DNA from: an uncultured Sphingomonadales bacterium
GTDB taxonomy: Bacteria > Pseudomonadota > Alphaproteobacteria > Sphingomonadales > Sphingomonadaceae
Assembly (NCBI GenBank): GCA_903839675.1
Contig: CAIMDB010000032.1
Span: 248,001-312,000 of the forward strand
DNA: 64,000 bases
Reading direction: 5' to 3'
This document shows, in pieces, positions 1 to 8,240 of this stretch (position 1 is its first letter; each line of letters begins with the position of its first letter). The position numbers and the translations under genes are program-made. The notes under the pieces were generated by a model, which ran no database searches, had not been told where the DNA came from, and saw nothing but the letters and a program-made list of their open reading frames with translations.

Positions 1-68
1 TCAACCGCGCCTTCCGCGATGCAGAAGGCATGACGCCCACCGAATATCGAGCCGCCCGCGCTGTTTGA
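1..68 (+). CDS. AraC-family transcriptional regulator, C-terminal end only
   Basis: The window opens inside a gene. Read from base 3, it encodes 21 residues (N-R-A-F-R-D-A-E-G-M-T-P-T-E-Y-R...) followed by TGA. This is the conserved end of the second helix-turn-helix of AraC/XylS regulators, where F-x-R-x-F-x-x-x-x-G-x-T-P-x-x-Y-R is typical. The rest of the protein, including any effector domain, lies outside the window, so its target is unknown. It runs in the same direction as the desaturase-family gene that starts at 160. Confidence 0.75.
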   Translation, partial: NRAFRDAEGMTPTEYRAARAV

Positions 69-159
69 TTCCGAAATCGGCTAGCCGGATTTGAAATCCG
101 CAGCGCACGGCGCGGTTGGGCCTGCCAATTCGCCCCCATTCCAAAGATGGAGCGGAACC

Positions 160-981
160 ATGATACTCACACCACATACGATTTTAGAAGTTGCGCAGCA
201 CCGCGCGGTTGGCATGTTTACATTTGATCTGTTGCGCTACGCGATGGGCGCGGGCATCGTCGCCCTCGTTGTTTGGGGCTTGCGCCGGACCAGCTGGGCC
301 TCCCGCAAAATCCAGAAGCGTGAGGCGACGGGCGCTGACATAAGGCGGGAGGTCATGGCCTCCATCCGCACCGTCATGGTCTACACCGTTTTCGGCGTGC
401 TGACGGTCTGGGGGATGAGTCAAGGCTATTTGAGCGGCATGGAGCCGAGCTATGGCTTGGCCATTGATGTGAGCATCCTCATCGCGCTGCTGCTGGTCCA
501 CGATGCCTATTTTTACTGGGCGCACCGGACGATGCATCACCCGAAGCTGTTCAAGACCTTTCATCGCTTCCACCACCGCACCATCACGCCGACGCCCTGG
601 GCGGCCTACAGCTTTGCCGTGCCTGAAGCGGCGGTGATGGCGGTGTTCATGCCGATGTGGCTGGCGCTTGTGCCGACGCCGGGCTGGGTGACCTTCACCT
701 TCTTGGTCGTCATGATCCTCCGCAACGCGATGGGCCATGCGGGGCTGGAACTGCATGCGCGCGGCTGGGCCAGCCATCCCGTGCTTAAATGGATCAGCAC
801 GACGACGCATCATGATCTGCATCACGCCGGCAGCTTCAACCACAATTTCGGTTTCTACCTGACCTTCTGGGACAAGGTGATGGGGACCGAACACCCGGAC
901 TATGTCGCGACTTATGATCGCGTGACCGCAGCTACCCCCAAGACGGCCTCCACGGAACTGGCCCCATCTCCCGTTCTGTGA
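160..981 (+). CDS. Sterol desaturase / fatty acid hydroxylase family membrane protein
   Basis: This is a 273-residue membrane protein of the di-iron fatty acid hydroxylase superfamily (sterol desaturase, carotene hydroxylase, alkylglycerol monooxygenase relatives). The His clusters that bind iron are visible: H-D-x3-Y-W-A-H-R-x2-H-H near residue 125, F-H-R-F-H-H about 15 residues later, and T-H-H-D-L-H-H near residue 210. Several hydrophobic segments fit an integral inner-membrane enzyme. I chose ATG 160 because GGAGCGG lies a few bases upstream; an in-frame TTG at 91 would add 23 unconvincing residues. The substrate cannot be read from sequence. A second member of the family lies at 3689-4642. 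Family is certain, substrate unknown. Confidence 0.85.
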   Translation: MILTPHTILEVAQHRAVGMFTFDLLRYAMGAGIVALVVWGLRRTSWASRKIQKREATGADIRREVMASIRTVMVYTVFGVLTVWGMSQGYLSGMEPSYGLAIDVSILIALLLVHDAYFYWAHRTMHHPKLFKTFHRFHHRTITPTPWAAYSFAVPEAAVMAVFMPMWLALVPTPGWVTFTFLVVMILRNAMGHAGLELHARGWASHPVLKWISTTTHHDLHHAGSFNHNFGFYLTFWDKVMGTEHPDYVATYDRVTAATPKTASTELAPSPVL

Positions 982-1091
982 CGCTTGCAGGGCGCGGGCC
1001 ATCCCCCCGCGCCCTGCCTTTTCCACGGTCACCGCGCTGAAGTGCGCCACTGCGCTCGACACAAGGCAAGCGAGCCGCCAAAGCCGCAAGC

Positions 1092-2849
1092 GTGACGGCC
1101 CTCCTCGATCAGCTTCATGCCACTTTCGGCTTTTCCGCTTTTCGCGGGGTGCAGGCGCAAGTCATTGACCGCGTTATGGCGGGGGAACGGACGCTCGCTG
1201 TGATGCCGACAGGCGCGGGCAAGTCGCTCTGCTATCAGTTACCGTCTGTCGCTTTTGAAGGGACCTGTGTCGTCATCTCGCCGCTGATCGCGCTGATGCA
1301 TGATCAGGTCCGCGCCGCCGATGCGGTGGGCATCCGCGCGGCCACGCTGACGTCCGCCGATGATGATCGGGCTGCGACGATGGACCGGTTCCGGGCCGGT
1401 GGGCTCGATCTGCTTTATGTGGCGCCTGAGCGCGCATCCTCGGGCGAATTCCGCAACCTGCTGCGGCAGGGGAAGATCACGCTCTTTGCCATCGATGAGG
1501 CACATTGCGTGTCTGAATGGGGGCATGATTTCCGCCCGGATTACCGCCTGCTCGCGCCGTTGATGGATGAATTTCCGGAGGTGCCGCGTCTGGCGCTGAC
1601 GGCAACGGCGGATGCTCATACGCGTGGGGACATATTGGCGCAGCTGGGTATTCCGGTTGGCGGGATGATCGTCTCGGGCTTTGACCGGCCCAATATCCGC
1701 TACGCTATTTCGCCGCGCAACAATGGCCCGCGCCAGATTGCGGAGTTTGTGTCGACAACGCCGGGGGCAGGCATTGTCTATGCCCGTTCGCGCGATGCGA
1801 CCGAGAAGCTCGCGGCGTCGCTGGCCAAATCGGGGCGACCGGTGCGCGCTTATCATGCCGGGCTTGATGCTGATGTGCGCAAGCGCAATCAGGCGGATTT
1901 TGTGGCGTCGGAAGACATGGTCATGGTCGCAACCATCGCGTTTGGGATGGGCATCGACAAGCCCGACGTTCGCTTCGTCATCCATGCCGGGCTGCCCAAA
2001 TCGATCGAGGCCTATTATCAGGAAACGGGACGTGCCGGCCGCGATGGCGATCCGGCGCTGGCCCAAATGTTCTGGGGCGCAGAAGACTTTGCCCGTGCCC
2101 GCCAATGGCTGTCTGAAGTCGAACCGAGCCGATTGGCCGGAGAACGGGCCCGCCTTTCTTCGCTCGGGGCGCTTGTGGAAACCGGGGGGTGCAGGCGGGC
2201 GGTGCTGCTGCGGCATTTCGGGGAAACGCCGGGCGAGACTTGCGGGAATTGCGACAATTGCCAAAGCCCGCCCGCTGCGGTTGATGCGACCGAGGTGGCG
2301 CGCAAGCTCCTCTCCGCCGTCTATCGCACGGGTCAGAGCTATGGGCTGGGCCATATCGAAAATGTGCTGACCGGCAAAAGCGATGAGCGCGTCCTGAAAC
2401 AGCAGCATGACCGGCTCTCGGTCTTCGGCATTGTCACGGCGGACGAAGCGCCGATGCTCAAGCCTGTTGCCCGCTCGCTCACGCTGCGTGATGCGTTGCG
2501 CACAACTGACCATGGCGGGCTCATGCTCGGGCCAGAAGCGCGCGCGATTTTAAAGGGGGAGGGGCACGTCTCCATCGTTATCCCGCCCAAACGCGAACGT
2601 CGCCGCCGTGGGGAAAACAGTGCCAATCCCGTCGGCGATCCGATCTTCGATGCCTTGCGCGCGTGCCGGCGGGATCTTGCGGCCGAAGCAGGCGTGCCGC
2701 CCTACGTCATCTTCCATGATGCCACGCTGCGCGAAATGGCCCAGATCCGCCCGAAGAGCCTGCGCGATATGGCGTTGGTGACAGGGGTGGGGGATCGTAA
2801 GCTTGAAGCCTATGGCGATGCGTTTCTGGCTGTTCTAAAGGGATTTTAG
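1092..2849 (+). CDS. recQ: ATP-dependent DNA helicase RecQ
   Basis: This superfamily 2 3'-5' DNA helicase of 585 residues acts in recombinational repair and fork processing. Walker A (M-P-T-G-A-G-K-S) lies near residue 40, the DEAH-type box (D-E-A-H-C) near 135, and helicase motif VI (Q-E-T-G-R-A-G-R-D-G) near 310. The zinc-binding subdomain has the cysteines C-R-R...C-G-N-C-D-N-C near 370-390. A C-terminal HRDC domain (residues 515-585) is present, so the protein has the full E. coli-type layout. It starts with GTG. No strong Shine-Dalgarno is seen, but this codon is where homology begins. The DUF442 gene follows after 13 nt. Confidence 0.95.
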   Translation: MTALLDQLHATFGFSAFRGVQAQVIDRVMAGERTLAVMPTGAGKSLCYQLPSVAFEGTCVVISPLIALMHDQVRAADAVGIRAATLTSADDDRAATMDRFRAGGLDLLYVAPERASSGEFRNLLRQGKITLFAIDEAHCVSEWGHDFRPDYRLLAPLMDEFPEVPRLALTATADAHTRGDILAQLGIPVGGMIVSGFDRPNIRYAISPRNNGPRQIAEFVSTTPGAGIVYARSRDATEKLAASLAKSGRPVRAYHAGLDADVRKRNQADFVASEDMVMVATIAFGMGIDKPDVRFVIHAGLPKSIEAYYQETGRAGRDGDPALAQMFWGAEDFARARQWLSEVEPSRLAGERARLSSLGALVETGGCRRAVLLRHFGETPGETCGNCDNCQSPPAAVDATEVARKLLSAVYRTGQSYGLGHIENVLTGKSDERVLKQQHDRLSVFGIVTADEAPMLKPVARSLTLRDALRTTDHGGLMLGPEARAILKGEGHVSIVIPPKRERRRRGENSANPVGDPIFDALRACRRDLAAEAGVPPYVIFHDATLREMAQIRPKSLRDMALVTGVGDRKLEAYGDAFLAVLKGF

Positions 2850-2862
2850 GAGGACCGCAGAC

Positions 2863-3291
2863 ATGTTTCGATCCGTGACAAATGACCTGATGGTCTCCCC
2901 GCAAATCGGTCTGGATGCCGTAGCGGAAGCCAAGGCGCTGGGCGTGACGCTCATCATCAACAACCGCCCCGAAGGCGAATCGGAAGATCAGGTTCCGGGT
3001 GCGGACATTGAGGCGGCGGCGCATGCTGCGGGCCTTGAATATGTCGCGATCCCCATCACCCATTCGGGTTTCAGCCAGCCGCAGGTCGAGGCGATGGTCG
3101 CGGCCTTGCAGGGAGCACAGGGCAAGGTTCTGGCCTATTGCCGGTCGGGTACGCGCTCGACTTTGCTTTGGGCATTGGCCGAAAGCGCTCAGGGCGGCGA
3201 TCCGGATTCGCTCACCAATATGGCCGCCAAGGCGGGCTATGATGTGGCCCCCGTGCGACCCCTGATGGACATGCTGAAGGCACAGGCCTGA
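2863..3291 (+). CDS. DUF442 / TIGR01244-type phosphatase-like protein
   Basis: This 142-residue protein belongs to the DUF442 (beta-lactamase-hydrolase-like, TIGR01244) family, a protein-tyrosine-phosphatase fold whose members are linked to sulfur transfer or dephosphorylation. The active-site loop reads C-R-S-G-T-R-S with Cys93. An upstream N-N-R-P-E-G-E element, typical of the family, lies near residue 33. AGGAGG (2847-2852) sits 10 nt before the ATG and overlaps the end of recQ, so the two may be cotranscribed. It overlaps the next gene by one base (TGATG). It is the first gene of a packed string with an unknown membrane protein, a sterol desaturase and a GMC oxidoreductase. The substrate is unknown. 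Confidence 0.8.
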   Translation: MFRSVTNDLMVSPQIGLDAVAEAKALGVTLIINNRPEGESEDQVPGADIEAAAHAAGLEYVAIPITHSGFSQPQVEAMVAALQGAQGKVLAYCRSGTRSTLLWALAESAQGGDPDSLTNMAAKAGYDVAPVRPLMDMLKAQA

Positions 3292-3692
3292 TGATCGCGG
3301 TGGTCGCCCAGCTTGGGGTTTCGCTCCTGTCGATCTTGGCGCTCGCTTGGCTTGCCAAATTATTGAACTTGGGCGGTGATCTGCGCATTCGTGATGAAGA
3401 TCATGCTCGTATGCTCGCCCAAGAGGCAGTGTTCGGCTTTGTCGCGACGGACATGGTCATCGACCGCGCCGGGATGGGCGCGCTCCTCAAGGATGCACAG
3501 GGCCGCCAAATGCTGCTGCGCCGCCACGGCGCTGCCTTTGTCGGACGCCTGTTGGACCGGCGGCTGGAAGCACGGCTTGATCAGAATTTTCTCACCATCG
3601 GTACGGGTGAAAAGACCTTTGGGTCAGTCACGCTCAACCTAGGTGACGCCGCCCAATATTGGGCCGCAGGGCTAAGGCACGTTCCCGCATGA
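3291..3692 (+). CDS. Conserved hypothetical membrane-anchored protein
   Basis: I do not recognise this 133-residue protein. Residues 1-27 form one hydrophobic helix (a membrane anchor or uncleaved signal). The rest is a small soluble domain with charged and hydrophobic alternation, including a G-R-Q-M-L-L-R-R-H-G-A-A-F-V-G-R-L-L stretch that could be a beta-hairpin and helix. It has no cysteines or obvious catalytic motif. Its start overlaps the stop of the DUF442 gene by one base, and its stop overlaps the next start as ATGA (3689-3692). It is therefore translated together with both neighbours, which suggests a role in the same process as the desaturase. Confidence 0.75.
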   Translation: MIAVVAQLGVSLLSILALAWLAKLLNLGGDLRIRDEDHARMLAQEAVFGFVATDMVIDRAGMGALLKDAQGRQMLLRRHGAAFVGRLLDRRLEARLDQNFLTIGTGEKTFGSVTLNLGDAAQYWAAGLRHVPA

Positions 3693-4642
3693 CAATCCCA
3701 AATCTTCCCAACCCCATCGACTATGCTGTCCCGGGGTTCATCCTGCTGATCATCATCGAGATGATCTGGGCGAAGCGCCGCGCGCCGGAAAAATATGAGC
3801 CGAAAGATACGCTGACTTCGCTCGCTTTCGGGATGGGCAGCACAGTCGCCGGTTTGTTTGTGGCAAGCGGTGTGATCGCCGTTTCACTTTGGGCGTATGA
3901 CTTCCGGTTGATGACCATCCCCTTCGCCTGGTGGGCCTGGATCATCTGCTTTTTCATTGATGATCTGGCCTATTACGCCTTCCACCGCTCTGCCCACCGC
4001 GTCCGCTGGTTCTGGGCGAGCCATGTAAATCACCATTCCAGCCAGCATTATAATCTGTCGACCGCACTGCGGCAGACATGGACTGGCTTTTTCGCAATCA
4101 GCTTCATCTTCCGGGTGCCCTTGCTGTTCCTCGGCTTTCATCCTGCGATGGTGGCCTTTATCGGCGCGGTGAACCTCATCTACCAATTCTGGATCCACAC
4201 CGAGGCGATTGACCGCTTCCCGCGCTGGTTTGAGGCCGTGATGAACACGCCGAGCCACCACCGCGTCCACCACGCGACCAACCCGCGCTATCTGGACCGC
4301 AACTATGCGGGCGTCTTCATCATCTGGGACCGGATGTTCGGCACCTTCACGCAAGAAGTGAAGGACGAGCCGATCCGTTACGGCATCGTGAAGCAGTTGG
4401 GCACGTTCAACCTGCTCTGGTCGGTGTTCCATGAATGGGTCGGCATTGCACAGGATGTGTGGACGGCGCCTTGGCGGCATAAGCTGGGCTATATCTGGCG
4501 TCAGCCTGGCTGGACGCATGATGGCAGCCGCGAAACAAGCGATACGATAAGAGAGAGATGGCAGGAAGAACAAGCATGGAAGAGTTCGACATCGTCGTCA
4601 TCGGCGGCGGATCCGGTGGCAGCGCAGCCGCAGGCCGGCTGA
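3689..4642 (+). CDS. Sterol desaturase family di-iron membrane protein (second copy)
   Basis: This 317-residue integral membrane oxidoreductase belongs to the fatty acid hydroxylase superfamily. The His motifs are H-R-S-A-H (near residue 104), H-V-N-H-H-S-S-Q-H (near 116) and H-H-R-V-H-H (near 198), the usual H-x3-4-H, H-x2-3-HH, H-x2-HH set that holds two irons. I chose ATG 3689 because it overlaps the previous stop (ATGA). The last 20 or so residues are Ser/Ala-rich and run through the start of the GMC gene, an overlap of 67 nt. Together with the downstream oxidoreductase it may hydroxylate or desaturate a lipid whose product is then oxidised. The substrate is unknown. Confidence 0.85.
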   Translation: MTIPNLPNPIDYAVPGFILLIIIEMIWAKRRAPEKYEPKDTLTSLAFGMGSTVAGLFVASGVIAVSLWAYDFRLMTIPFAWWAWIICFFIDDLAYYAFHRSAHRVRWFWASHVNHHSSQHYNLSTALRQTWTGFFAISFIFRVPLLFLGFHPAMVAFIGAVNLIYQFWIHTEAIDRFPRWFEAVMNTPSHHRVHHATNPRYLDRNYAGVFIIWDRMFGTFTQEVKDEPIRYGIVKQLGTFNLLWSVFHEWVGIAQDVWTAPWRHKLGYIWRQPGWTHDGSRETSDTIRERWQEEQAWKSSTSSSSAADPVAAQPQAG

Positions 4643-6162
4643 GCGAAGACGGCAAATTTAGCGTCTGCGTCATCGAGGCAGGCAGTGCGAATAACAGCTG
4701 GCGCGTCATTGCGCCGGGCATGTTGCCGTTCCTGCCGAAGAACTCGAACTGGCGGTTTGATACAGTCGCGCAAAAGGGCCTCAATGGCCGCACCGGATAT
4801 CAGCCGCGCGGGAAGGGCCTTGGCGGATCATCTGCGGTCAACGCGATGCTCTATCTGCGGGGCGCGCCTTGGGACTATGACAATTGGAACGCCCTGGGCG
4901 CGACCGGCTGGGGATATAAGGATGTGCTCCCTTATTTCCGCCGCGCCGAAGGCAATGTGCGGGGCGCTGATGAGCTTCACGGAGCCGATGGGCCGCTCAG
5001 CGTCAGTGATCAGCTTTGGCCCAATGCGGGCAGTGTTGATTTCGTCGATGCGGCGGCTGAGCTGCAAATGCCCCGCAATCCGGATTTCAATGGCAAGCAG
5101 CTGGAAGGCATGGGGCTGTATCAGGTCACGCAACGGGCCGGTGAACGCTGGACAGCAGCGCGTGCCTATGTGCTACCGCAAAAGGCGGCGGGGCGTTTGC
5201 ACGTGGAAACCGGCGCACATGTCGAAAAGATTCTGATCGAAAATGGCCGGGCGGTCGGCGTCCGCATCCGGCAGGGGCGGTCGACCCGCATCCTCCGCGC
5301 GCGTCGTGCGGTCATCCTGTCTGGTGGCGCCTTTGGCACGCCGCAGATACTGATGCTCTCGGGCGTTGGTCCTGCCGAACATCTGAAGGCGCACGGCATC
5401 GAGGTGATCGTTGATCGACCTGCCGTCGGCGCGGACCTGCAGGACCATATCGACTATGTCGCCAGCTTCCAGACAGACGGGGATGTGTTCAACGGCACGA
5501 CGCTCTCGGCTTCGATCCGCTTCCTGAAATCGGTGTTCCAATGGCGGTCCAAACGGACCGGCACGCTGACCACGCCTTATGCTGAAGCCGGCGGCTTTGC
5601 GAAGACGCGGCCCGATGTCGCGGTGCCCGATGTCCAGTTCCACTTTGTGCCCGCGATGCTGGAAGACCATGGCCGCGAATCGGTGAGCGGCGTCGGCTAT
5701 TCCATCCATGTCTGCGTGCTGCGCCCCGAAAGCCGGGGTACCGTCCGCCTCGCCAGCGCGGACCCTATGGCCGCCCCCTTGATTGACCCGAACTTCCTCG
5801 ATGATGACCGCGACCTTGAGGTGCTGCGCGCCGGTGTCAAAATGGTGCACCGGATCACATCCGCGCCGTCGCTTGCCAAACATGGCGGGCGGGACCGGCA
5901 CGACACACCGCTTCAGGATGATGCGGCGCTCGATCAGATGATCCGCAACCGGTCTGACACGGTCTACCACCCGGTCGGCACGGCCCGCATGGGGTCTGAC
6001 GCGGATGCGGTGTGCGATCCGTGTTTGCGCGTGCGCGGGGTGGAAGGGCTCTACATTGCCGACGCGTCTGTGATGCCGCGTCTTGTCTCCGGCAACACCA
6101 ATGCGCCGTCCGTGATGATCGGGGAGCGGTGCGCTGATTTTGTGAAGGCGGATTTGGGTTAG
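4576..6162 (+). CDS. GMC-family FAD-dependent oxidoreductase (choline/alcohol dehydrogenase-like)
   Basis: This 528-residue flavoprotein belongs to the glucose-methanol-choline oxidoreductase family. The N-terminal dinucleotide-binding loop V-I-G-G-G-S-G-G-S starts at about residue 8. The first GMC signature lies at G-K-G-L-G-G-S-S-A-V-N near 80. The second signature, S-G-G-A-F-G-T-P-Q-I-L-M-L-S-G-V-G, is near 250. The catalytic His lies in Y-H-P-V-G-T-A-R-M-G, and a C-terminal N-T-N-A-P-S-V-M-I-G-E-R closes the fold. It resembles AlkJ/BetA-type alcohol dehydrogenases. I prefer ATG 4576 (AGGAAG 7 nt upstream) to ATG 4558. It overlaps the sterol desaturase gene by 67 nt, and its stop shares TTAG with the convergent dsbD stop. 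Confidence 0.9.
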   Translation: MEEFDIVVIGGGSGGSAAAGRLSEDGKFSVCVIEAGSANNSWRVIAPGMLPFLPKNSNWRFDTVAQKGLNGRTGYQPRGKGLGGSSAVNAMLYLRGAPWDYDNWNALGATGWGYKDVLPYFRRAEGNVRGADELHGADGPLSVSDQLWPNAGSVDFVDAAAELQMPRNPDFNGKQLEGMGLYQVTQRAGERWTAARAYVLPQKAAGRLHVETGAHVEKILIENGRAVGVRIRQGRSTRILRARRAVILSGGAFGTPQILMLSGVGPAEHLKAHGIEVIVDRPAVGADLQDHIDYVASFQTDGDVFNGTTLSASIRFLKSVFQWRSKRTGTLTTPYAEAGGFAKTRPDVAVPDVQFHFVPAMLEDHGRESVSGVGYSIHVCVLRPESRGTVRLASADPMAAPLIDPNFLDDDRDLEVLRAGVKMVHRITSAPSLAKHGGRDRHDTPLQDDAALDQMIRNRSDTVYHPVGTARMGSDADAVCDPCLRVRGVEGLYIADASVMPRLVSGNTNAPSVMIGERCADFVKADLG

Positions 6163-8189
6163 CGGGCGAGCGCCGTCAGCATGGACGGCGTCAACACCTG
6201 CGGCAGTTCCGTCGGGTCAGCCGACCCTTTGGGGTAGAAGAGGTAAAGCGGCACCCCGGACCGTCCCCGCGCTTCAAGGAAGCGGCTGATGGCGGGGTCG
6301 GCATTGGTCCAGTCGCCGATCATGACAACCACACCGGCCTTTTCGAAGGCGCGGGTCACCTCTTCGCGTTCGATGGCGGCCTTTTCGTTCACCTTGCAGG
6401 TCAGGCACCAGTCGGCGGTGAAGTAGAGGAAAACGGGCGTGCCCTTGGCGCGCAGCGAGGCGAGCTTTGTTTCGCTGAACGCTTCTCCGGCAACAGACGT
6501 GGCTTTCTGCGTTGCGAGCAGCGAGGCCGGAGTCAGCGCAACAACGGCTAGACTGGCGGCCAGCAGGGACGCACCGAACAGCGCGGCACTCTTGCCTGTC
6601 GCCTGTCGCCGACCGATCCCCCAAAGGGCGATGGCTAAGATAGCAGCAGCGACGGCGCCCAAAACCAGTCCGCTCGTCCCCGTCTGGCGCCAGAGCAGCC
6701 AGCCAAGGGCAAGTGCCGTCAAGAACATCGGGATGGACAGAACAAGCTGAAAGCGGGCCATCCAAGCGCCCGGCTTTGGCATGCGTCGGCGCAATGCGGG
6801 CACAAAGCCGATCATCAGGAAAGGCAGCGCCAACCCAAAGCCGAGACCGGCAAAGATCGCCAGTGCCGCGGGCAGAGGCAAGACAAGCGCGGCGCCCAAG
6901 GCCGCCGCCATGAACGGGCCGGTGCAGGGGGTGGCGACAAAGGCTGCGAGCACGCCAGTCCAGAAGGAGCCTGCCGCCCCATCTTTGCCGGCCAGCGCCT
7001 CACCGCCGCCAAAGCCACGCAGATGAAAGACATGGGCAAGGTTCAGCGCCACGGCTGTTACCAGCAGCAACAGCAGCAGGATCACGCGCGGCTCCTGCAG
7101 TTGGAAGGCCCAACCCACAGTGGCACCGCCCGCGCGCAGGCCGAGCAGCAGCCCGCCCAGCGCTAGGCATGTCAGCATGACCCCGCCGGTATAGGCGAGG
7201 GCCTCGCGCTTGGCGGCGCGCTCATCGCCGCCTGCGCGGGCAAGGCTCATCGCCTTCAGGCTGATCACGGGGAAGACGCAGGGCATGATGTTGAGCAGCA
7301 GCCCGCCAAGGATCGCCCCCGCCAGCGCGGCGAGGATGGTCGTGAACCCGCTGTCGTCCTGAAGTGCAGGCACGACGCCCGGCATAGCGCTGATCTCAAA
7401 GCCCCGCCCGTCGCCTGTCGCCAGCACCCCGGTCAGCCGGTCAGCCGCACTGCCTTTCGCCTCTGTCTCCACAATCAGCTTATCGCCCACCCGCTCTGCC
7501 TTTTGGGGCGCGGCATAGGCAATTGCGTCTTCGGTTTCGGCAAAGAACCAGGGGTCAGTTGCTGACACGCTGGCGGGGAGTGGGACGGCAATCCGCACCC
7601 GTGTCCCGTCGCGCTGGAACAGCGCCTGCCCGCCCAAGGGCAGCGCGAGCTTTGCGCGCCACGCATCAAAGCGGGCTCTGTCTGTCGGTGTGACAGCACC
7701 GTCGCCGACGGTCAGATCAAGCGACAGCGTCCCGCGTTCGGGCACGCAAATCTTGTCCGTGCAAGCGAGCCATTGCGCCTCGGCGCGGATGGGGAGGCGG
7801 CTGCCGGGTGCAAGACCCTTGGGGATCGCAACGGGCAGCAGCAGTGCATGATCGCCATTGAACACGTGGTTCATCAGGCCTGCGACAACCAGCTTTTCAG
7901 GCACAGGCCAGCGCATTGGGCCCAGCGTGGCGCCTGCCGGCAAGGTCCAGTTGAGCGAGATGCCGACACCGGCGTCGCCGGGGTTGCGCCAATAACCATG
8001 CCAGCCGGGCTTTGGCTGCATGTCGATGGCGAGCAGGACGGTGGTCCCGGTTTTGGGCGTCTGGCTCTCCGCGGCCAGCGTGGCGGTGATATTGGTCTGC
8101 GCGTGCACCGGCGTGACAAACGCCCAGAACAAGGCGACCGTCATGAGGATGTCGCGTAACATTGGGAGGGAAAGGCCTTGCCGGGTCAT
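6159..8189 (-). CDS. dsbD: Thiol:disulfide interchange protein, DsbD/ScsB type
   Basis: This inner-membrane reductant conduit of about 676 residues passes electrons from cytoplasmic thioredoxin to periplasmic thiol proteins. After a signal peptide ending V-H-A-Q comes a DsbC-like N-terminal domain (including W-L-A-C-T-D-K-I-C-V-P, two cysteines). The DsbD membrane domain follows, with I-M-P-C-V-F-P and V-A-T-P-C-T-G-P carrying the paired intramembrane cysteines. The C-terminal thioredoxin domain has C-L-T-C at residues 595/598. I chose ATG 8189 because GGGGC precedes it; ATG 8207 is in frame and 18 nt further upstream. Possible clients here include the cytochrome c subunits of the cbb3 oxidase. 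Its stop overlaps that of the GMC gene, and the alkaline phosphatase gene diverges 51 nt away. Confidence 0.9.
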   Translation of the reverse strand: MTRQGLSLPMLRDILMTVALFWAFVTPVHAQTNITATLAAESQTPKTGTTVLLAIDMQPKPGWHGYWRNPGDAGVGISLNWTLPAGATLGPMRWPVPEKLVVAGLMNHVFNGDHALLLPVAIPKGLAPGSRLPIRAEAQWLACTDKICVPERGTLSLDLTVGDGAVTPTDRARFDAWRAKLALPLGGQALFQRDGTRVRIAVPLPASVSATDPWFFAETEDAIAYAAPQKAERVGDKLIVETEAKGSAADRLTGVLATGDGRGFEISAMPGVVPALQDDSGFTTILAALAGAILGGLLLNIMPCVFPVISLKAMSLARAGGDERAAKREALAYTGGVMLTCLALGGLLLGLRAGGATVGWAFQLQEPRVILLLLLLVTAVALNLAHVFHLRGFGGGEALAGKDGAAGSFWTGVLAAFVATPCTGPFMAAALGAALVLPLPAALAIFAGLGFGLALPFLMIGFVPALRRRMPKPGAWMARFQLVLSIPMFLTALALGWLLWRQTGTSGLVLGAVAAAILAIALWGIGRRQATGKSAALFGASLLAASLAVVALTPASLLATQKATSVAGEAFSETKLASLRAKGTPVFLYFTADWCLTCKVNEKAAIEREEVTRAFEKAGVVVMIGDWTNADPAISRFLEARGRSGVPLYLFYPKGSADPTELPQVLTPSMLTALAR

Positions 8190-8240
8190 GTCTGCCCCTA
8201 TAGCCATGATTGTGGTGCGGAAAACAGGAGGAACTTCACT

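Noticed and set aside
1239-2513. A 424-codon open frame antisense to recQ
   Set aside because: Shadow of recQ; no domain and no ribosome site.
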